64,000 nt of DNA, taken from positions 1-64,000 of the forward strand of contig CACAAX010000004.1 of the NCBI GenBank assembly GCA_902530595.1, given 5' to 3'. A program made the translations under genes and the position numbers. Shown piece after piece: positions 62,046 to 64,000 of the stretch. How positions within the stretch are numbered: position 1 is the first letter of the stretch; each line of letters opens with the position of its first letter. Source of the DNA: an uncultured Alphaproteobacteria bacterium (lineage in GTDB: Bacteria > Pseudomonadota > Alphaproteobacteria > Rhodobacterales > Rhodobacteraceae). Under the pieces are notes generated by a model. It had not been told where the DNA came from. It saw only the letters and a list, made by a program, of their open reading frames with translations, and made no database searches.

Positions 62046-63875
62046 ATGTGTGGGATCGCTGGATACATTGGTCATAAGGTTATACCGAAAATCAATTTAG
62101 AAAAATGTCTCACACAGTTGTATGCACGGGGTCCAGATGACCGAGGCATCTACAAATACAATGATGGGGGACTGAATGTTGGACTTTTGCATAGCCGCTT
62201 GTCTATTTTGGATCTAGACAATCGTTCCGCACAGCCATTTTATTTTCAAAAATATGTGTTTTCATACAATGGAGAAATTTATAACTATCTTGAGTTGAGG
62301 GAGGAATTAGAAGCGTTAGGCCATAAGTTCCAAACAAATGGTGATACAGAAGTTTTGGCTGTGGCCTGGGCCAAATGGGGTAAGGAAGCGCTGAACCGAT
62401 TTGATGGCATGTGGGCTCTAGCGGTATTTGACACTAGTTCCAATACACTTACTCTTTCAACTGATCCCTTTGGCGAGAAACCGTTATTTTATATGCGGGG
62501 AACCGACGGTACCGTTTGGTTTGGCTCACAAATTGACTGCTTGATGACTTTGGCTGACGAGAAGCCACGGCCAAATTGGCGGCACCTTAAGCGTTATTTA
62601 GTAAATGGTTATAAATCACTTTATAAATATGAAGATAGTTTTGTTGAAGGAGTTGTACGTCTGCCTGGCAACCGGGTTATGGAAATTTCTATTAGTGGAA
62701 TTAGTGAAAGACCATATTGGAAAAGACCATCATACACGCCAGATTTTACCATTAAGCGCGATGATTTCGTGGCTGAAGCTCGTGCAACTTTGATAGATAG
62801 TGTCTCCAGAAGATTACGTTCAGACGTACCATTAGCTTTTTGTATGAGTGGTGGTATTGATAGTAACTCAATTATAGCTATTGCAGCGGCACATTTGGGA
62901 TTTGATGTACATGGGTTCACTATCATGAACAACGACGGACGTTATGATGAGCAAGAATTAGTCGAACTATCATCACGGGAATTAAACGTGCGAAACGAAA
63001 AAATCATTTTACGGCAGGAAGATTTTTTACCCGTTTTGCAATCAATGATAAAAGCTCGCCATGGGCCTGTAGCCACTATTTCATATTACACACAAAATCA
63101 TCTATATAGAGCCATTAGTGATAAAGGATATAAAGTGGCGCTTAGCGGCACCGGAGCTGATGAAATGTTTAGCGGATATTACGACCATCATTTGCTTTAT
63201 TTAAGTTCTAAGTTTGAGGACTCCATGCAGTATTCGCAAGCATTGCAAAATTGGAAGCATTTTGTTGAGCCAGTTATTCGGAATCCATTACTCAAAGACC
63301 CGGAAATGTATCTTGAAACTCCAAGCGCACGAGCGCACGTGTATTATAAAAATAACTATTATGCTGAATTTTTTTTAGACTCATGGCACGAACCATTTGT
63401 GGAAACTTTTTATTGTGGTTCATTGATGCGTAATAGAATGATGAATGAATTATTTCACGAAGCAGTACCTGTCATTTTAGCTGAAGATGACCATAACGCC
63501 ATGATGTATTCTATAGAAAATAGATCCCCTTTCTTATCACGTGACTTGTTAGAGCTTTGTTTGAAAATCCCTGATCGTGAATTAATTAAAAATGGTTTCG
63601 CAAAATCTATCCTGAGAGAAGCTATGGTCGGATTGGTTCCAAAAAGAATTTTAGAAGAGCGACGCAAAGTGGGCTTCAATTCTTCATTGTTTGAATTGGT
63701 TGATATCCACTCAAACAATTTTCGAGAAATGTTACTTGACAATAGTATATTTTATGATGTTATCGACCGGGCTCGAGTAGAGATGTTTTTGAGGCAAGAC
63801 CTTTCGTTAAATAGTGACAGCAAATTTCTGTTTAACTTAATTAATGCCAAGATGGCTATAGATATAATGGAATAG
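62046..63875 (+). CDS. AsnB-like glutamine amidotransferase (asparagine synthase family)
   Basis: This is a 609-residue protein that must start at ATG 62046 so that Cys2 is N-terminal after Met removal (MCGIAGYIG), the nucleophile of class II glutaminases. The glutaminase domain continues with RGPDDRGIY, HSRLSILDLDNRSAQPF and YNGEIYNYLELREEL. The synthetase domain has the PP-loop SGGIDSNSIIAIA and GTGADEMFSGYYDHH. In glycan loci these enzymes (WbpS, AsnB group) usually amidate sugar carboxylates such as uronic acids rather than aspartate. It lies between the deacetylase and the WbpG-like gene, which supports that role. Confidence 0.88.
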   Translation: MCGIAGYIGHKVIPKINLEKCLTQLYARGPDDRGIYKYNDGGLNVGLLHSRLSILDLDNRSAQPFYFQKYVFSYNGEIYNYLELREELEALGHKFQTNGDTEVLAVAWAKWGKEALNRFDGMWALAVFDTSSNTLTLSTDPFGEKPLFYMRGTDGTVWFGSQIDCLMTLADEKPRPNWRHLKRYLVNGYKSLYKYEDSFVEGVVRLPGNRVMEISISGISERPYWKRPSYTPDFTIKRDDFVAEARATLIDSVSRRLRSDVPLAFCMSGGIDSNSIIAIAAAHLGFDVHGFTIMNNDGRYDEQELVELSSRELNVRNEKIILRQEDFLPVLQSMIKARHGPVATISYYTQNHLYRAISDKGYKVALSGTGADEMFSGYYDHHLLYLSSKFEDSMQYSQALQNWKHFVEPVIRNPLLKDPEMYLETPSARAHVYYKNNYYAEFFLDSWHEPFVETFYCGSLMRNRMMNELFHEAVPVILAEDDHNAMMYSIENRSPFLSRDLLELCLKIPDRELIKNGFAKSILREAMVGLVPKRILEERRKVGFNSSLFELVDIHSNNFREMLLDNSIFYDVIDRARVEMFLRQDLSLNSDSKFLFNLINAKMAIDIME

Positions 63876-63878
63876 TAA

Positions 63879-64000
63879 GTGCGATATTGTCGAAATTGTG
63901 TCCTTCCTGACTCACGGCCAAACCTGACTATAAATGCTGAGGGGTTTTGTACCGCTTGTAAAACATCTGAAGAAAAACCACTAATAGATTGGGAACTTCG
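63879..64000 (+). CDS. N-acetyl sugar amidotransferase (WbpG/PseA-like), 5' end only
   Basis: The gene runs off the right edge. A GTG start three bases after the AsnB-like stop reads VRYCRNCVLPDSRP, then AEGFCTACKTSEE. The paired CxxC motifs (CRNC and CTAC) and the MPD/LPDxRP pattern are the N-terminal zinc-binding start of WbpG/PseA/LegG-type amidotransferases. These work with HisH2/HisF2 to turn an acetamido group into an acetamidino group. It was not in the ORF track because it is partial. If correct, hisH/hisF-like genes should follow outside the window. Confidence 0.75.
   Translation, partial: MRYCRNCVLPDSRPNLTINAEGFCTACKTSEEKPLIDWEL

Overview
The window is most likely chromosome from an AT-rich marine alphaproteobacterium of the Rhodobacterales. 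The main evidence is the minus-strand block murA, hisD, UPF0262, LMW-phosphatase-like, infA, maf, rng with tRNA-Phe beside it (12.9-18.4 kb), an order I know from that group. A low-GC lineage of the HTCC2255/NAC11-7 type would fit, but that placement is inference.

Layout. (1) 0-0.7 kb: scar of an integrative element. An AlpA-type regulator and a primase-polymerase gene are cut off by a 71-base copy of the 3' part of tRNA-Phe. (2) 1.1-4.4 kb: a Wzz-like co-polymerase and a Wza-like outer-membrane export lipoprotein. (3) 4.5-6.1 kb: nuoA, nuoB, nuoC and only the first ~32 codons of nuoD, so the complex I operon ends at a rearrangement breakpoint. (4) 6.5-12.6 kb: a Ugp/Mal-type ABC importer operon with a HAD phosphatase and a GpdQ/CpdA-like phosphodiesterase, then a divergent P-II paralogue. 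(5) 12.9-33 kb: conserved chromosome. This holds the murA-rng block, four intact tRNA genes (Phe, Thr, Gly, Met), an orphan 1000-residue exported protein, an acyl-CoA synthetase / ABC exporter / P450 / DMT transporter / crotonase neighbourhood, glmU and moaA. (6) 33-38 kb: a gene-poor, scarred zone with a polysaccharide-type transferase, a propeller-like protein, a transposase fragment and a decayed cysNC copy. (7) 38-41.4 kb: an intact sulfate-activation pair, a CysD carrying a ~200-residue N-terminal extension and a CysN-CysC fusion, visibly richer in G+C than its surroundings. (8) 41.9-64 kb: a large surface-polysaccharide locus running off the right edge.

The polysaccharide locus is introduced by a divergent NusG/RfaH-type antiterminator, an ops/JUMPstart-like leader motif and an EPS-associated MarR-type regulator. 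It then encodes precursor supply (GalU, phosphohexomutase, UDP-glucose dehydrogenase, UDP-glucuronate epimerase, a second epimerase, ManC, a WbpA/TviB-type dehydrogenase), a GT2 transferase, a PglK-like ABC flippase, a 2OG-Fe(II) oxygenase and a MurB-like flavoprotein. Last comes a tight module of SpsF-like cytidylyltransferase, Gfo/Idh/MocA oxidoreductase, GNAT acetyltransferase, a short NeuB-like synthase, formyltransferase, NodB deacetylase, AsnB-like amidotransferase and the start of a WbpG/PseA-like sugar amidotransferase. Together these suggest an acidic glycan bearing an unusual, N-acylated and probably amidated nonulosonate-like sugar.

The best candidates for something undescribed are that short-NeuB module, the MurB-like/2OG oxygenase pair inside a glycan locus, and the CysD N-terminal fusion. 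The rearrangement scars (tRNA-Phe fragment, truncated nuoD, decayed cysNC, decayed transferase paralogue) deserve separate checking, including for assembly error.
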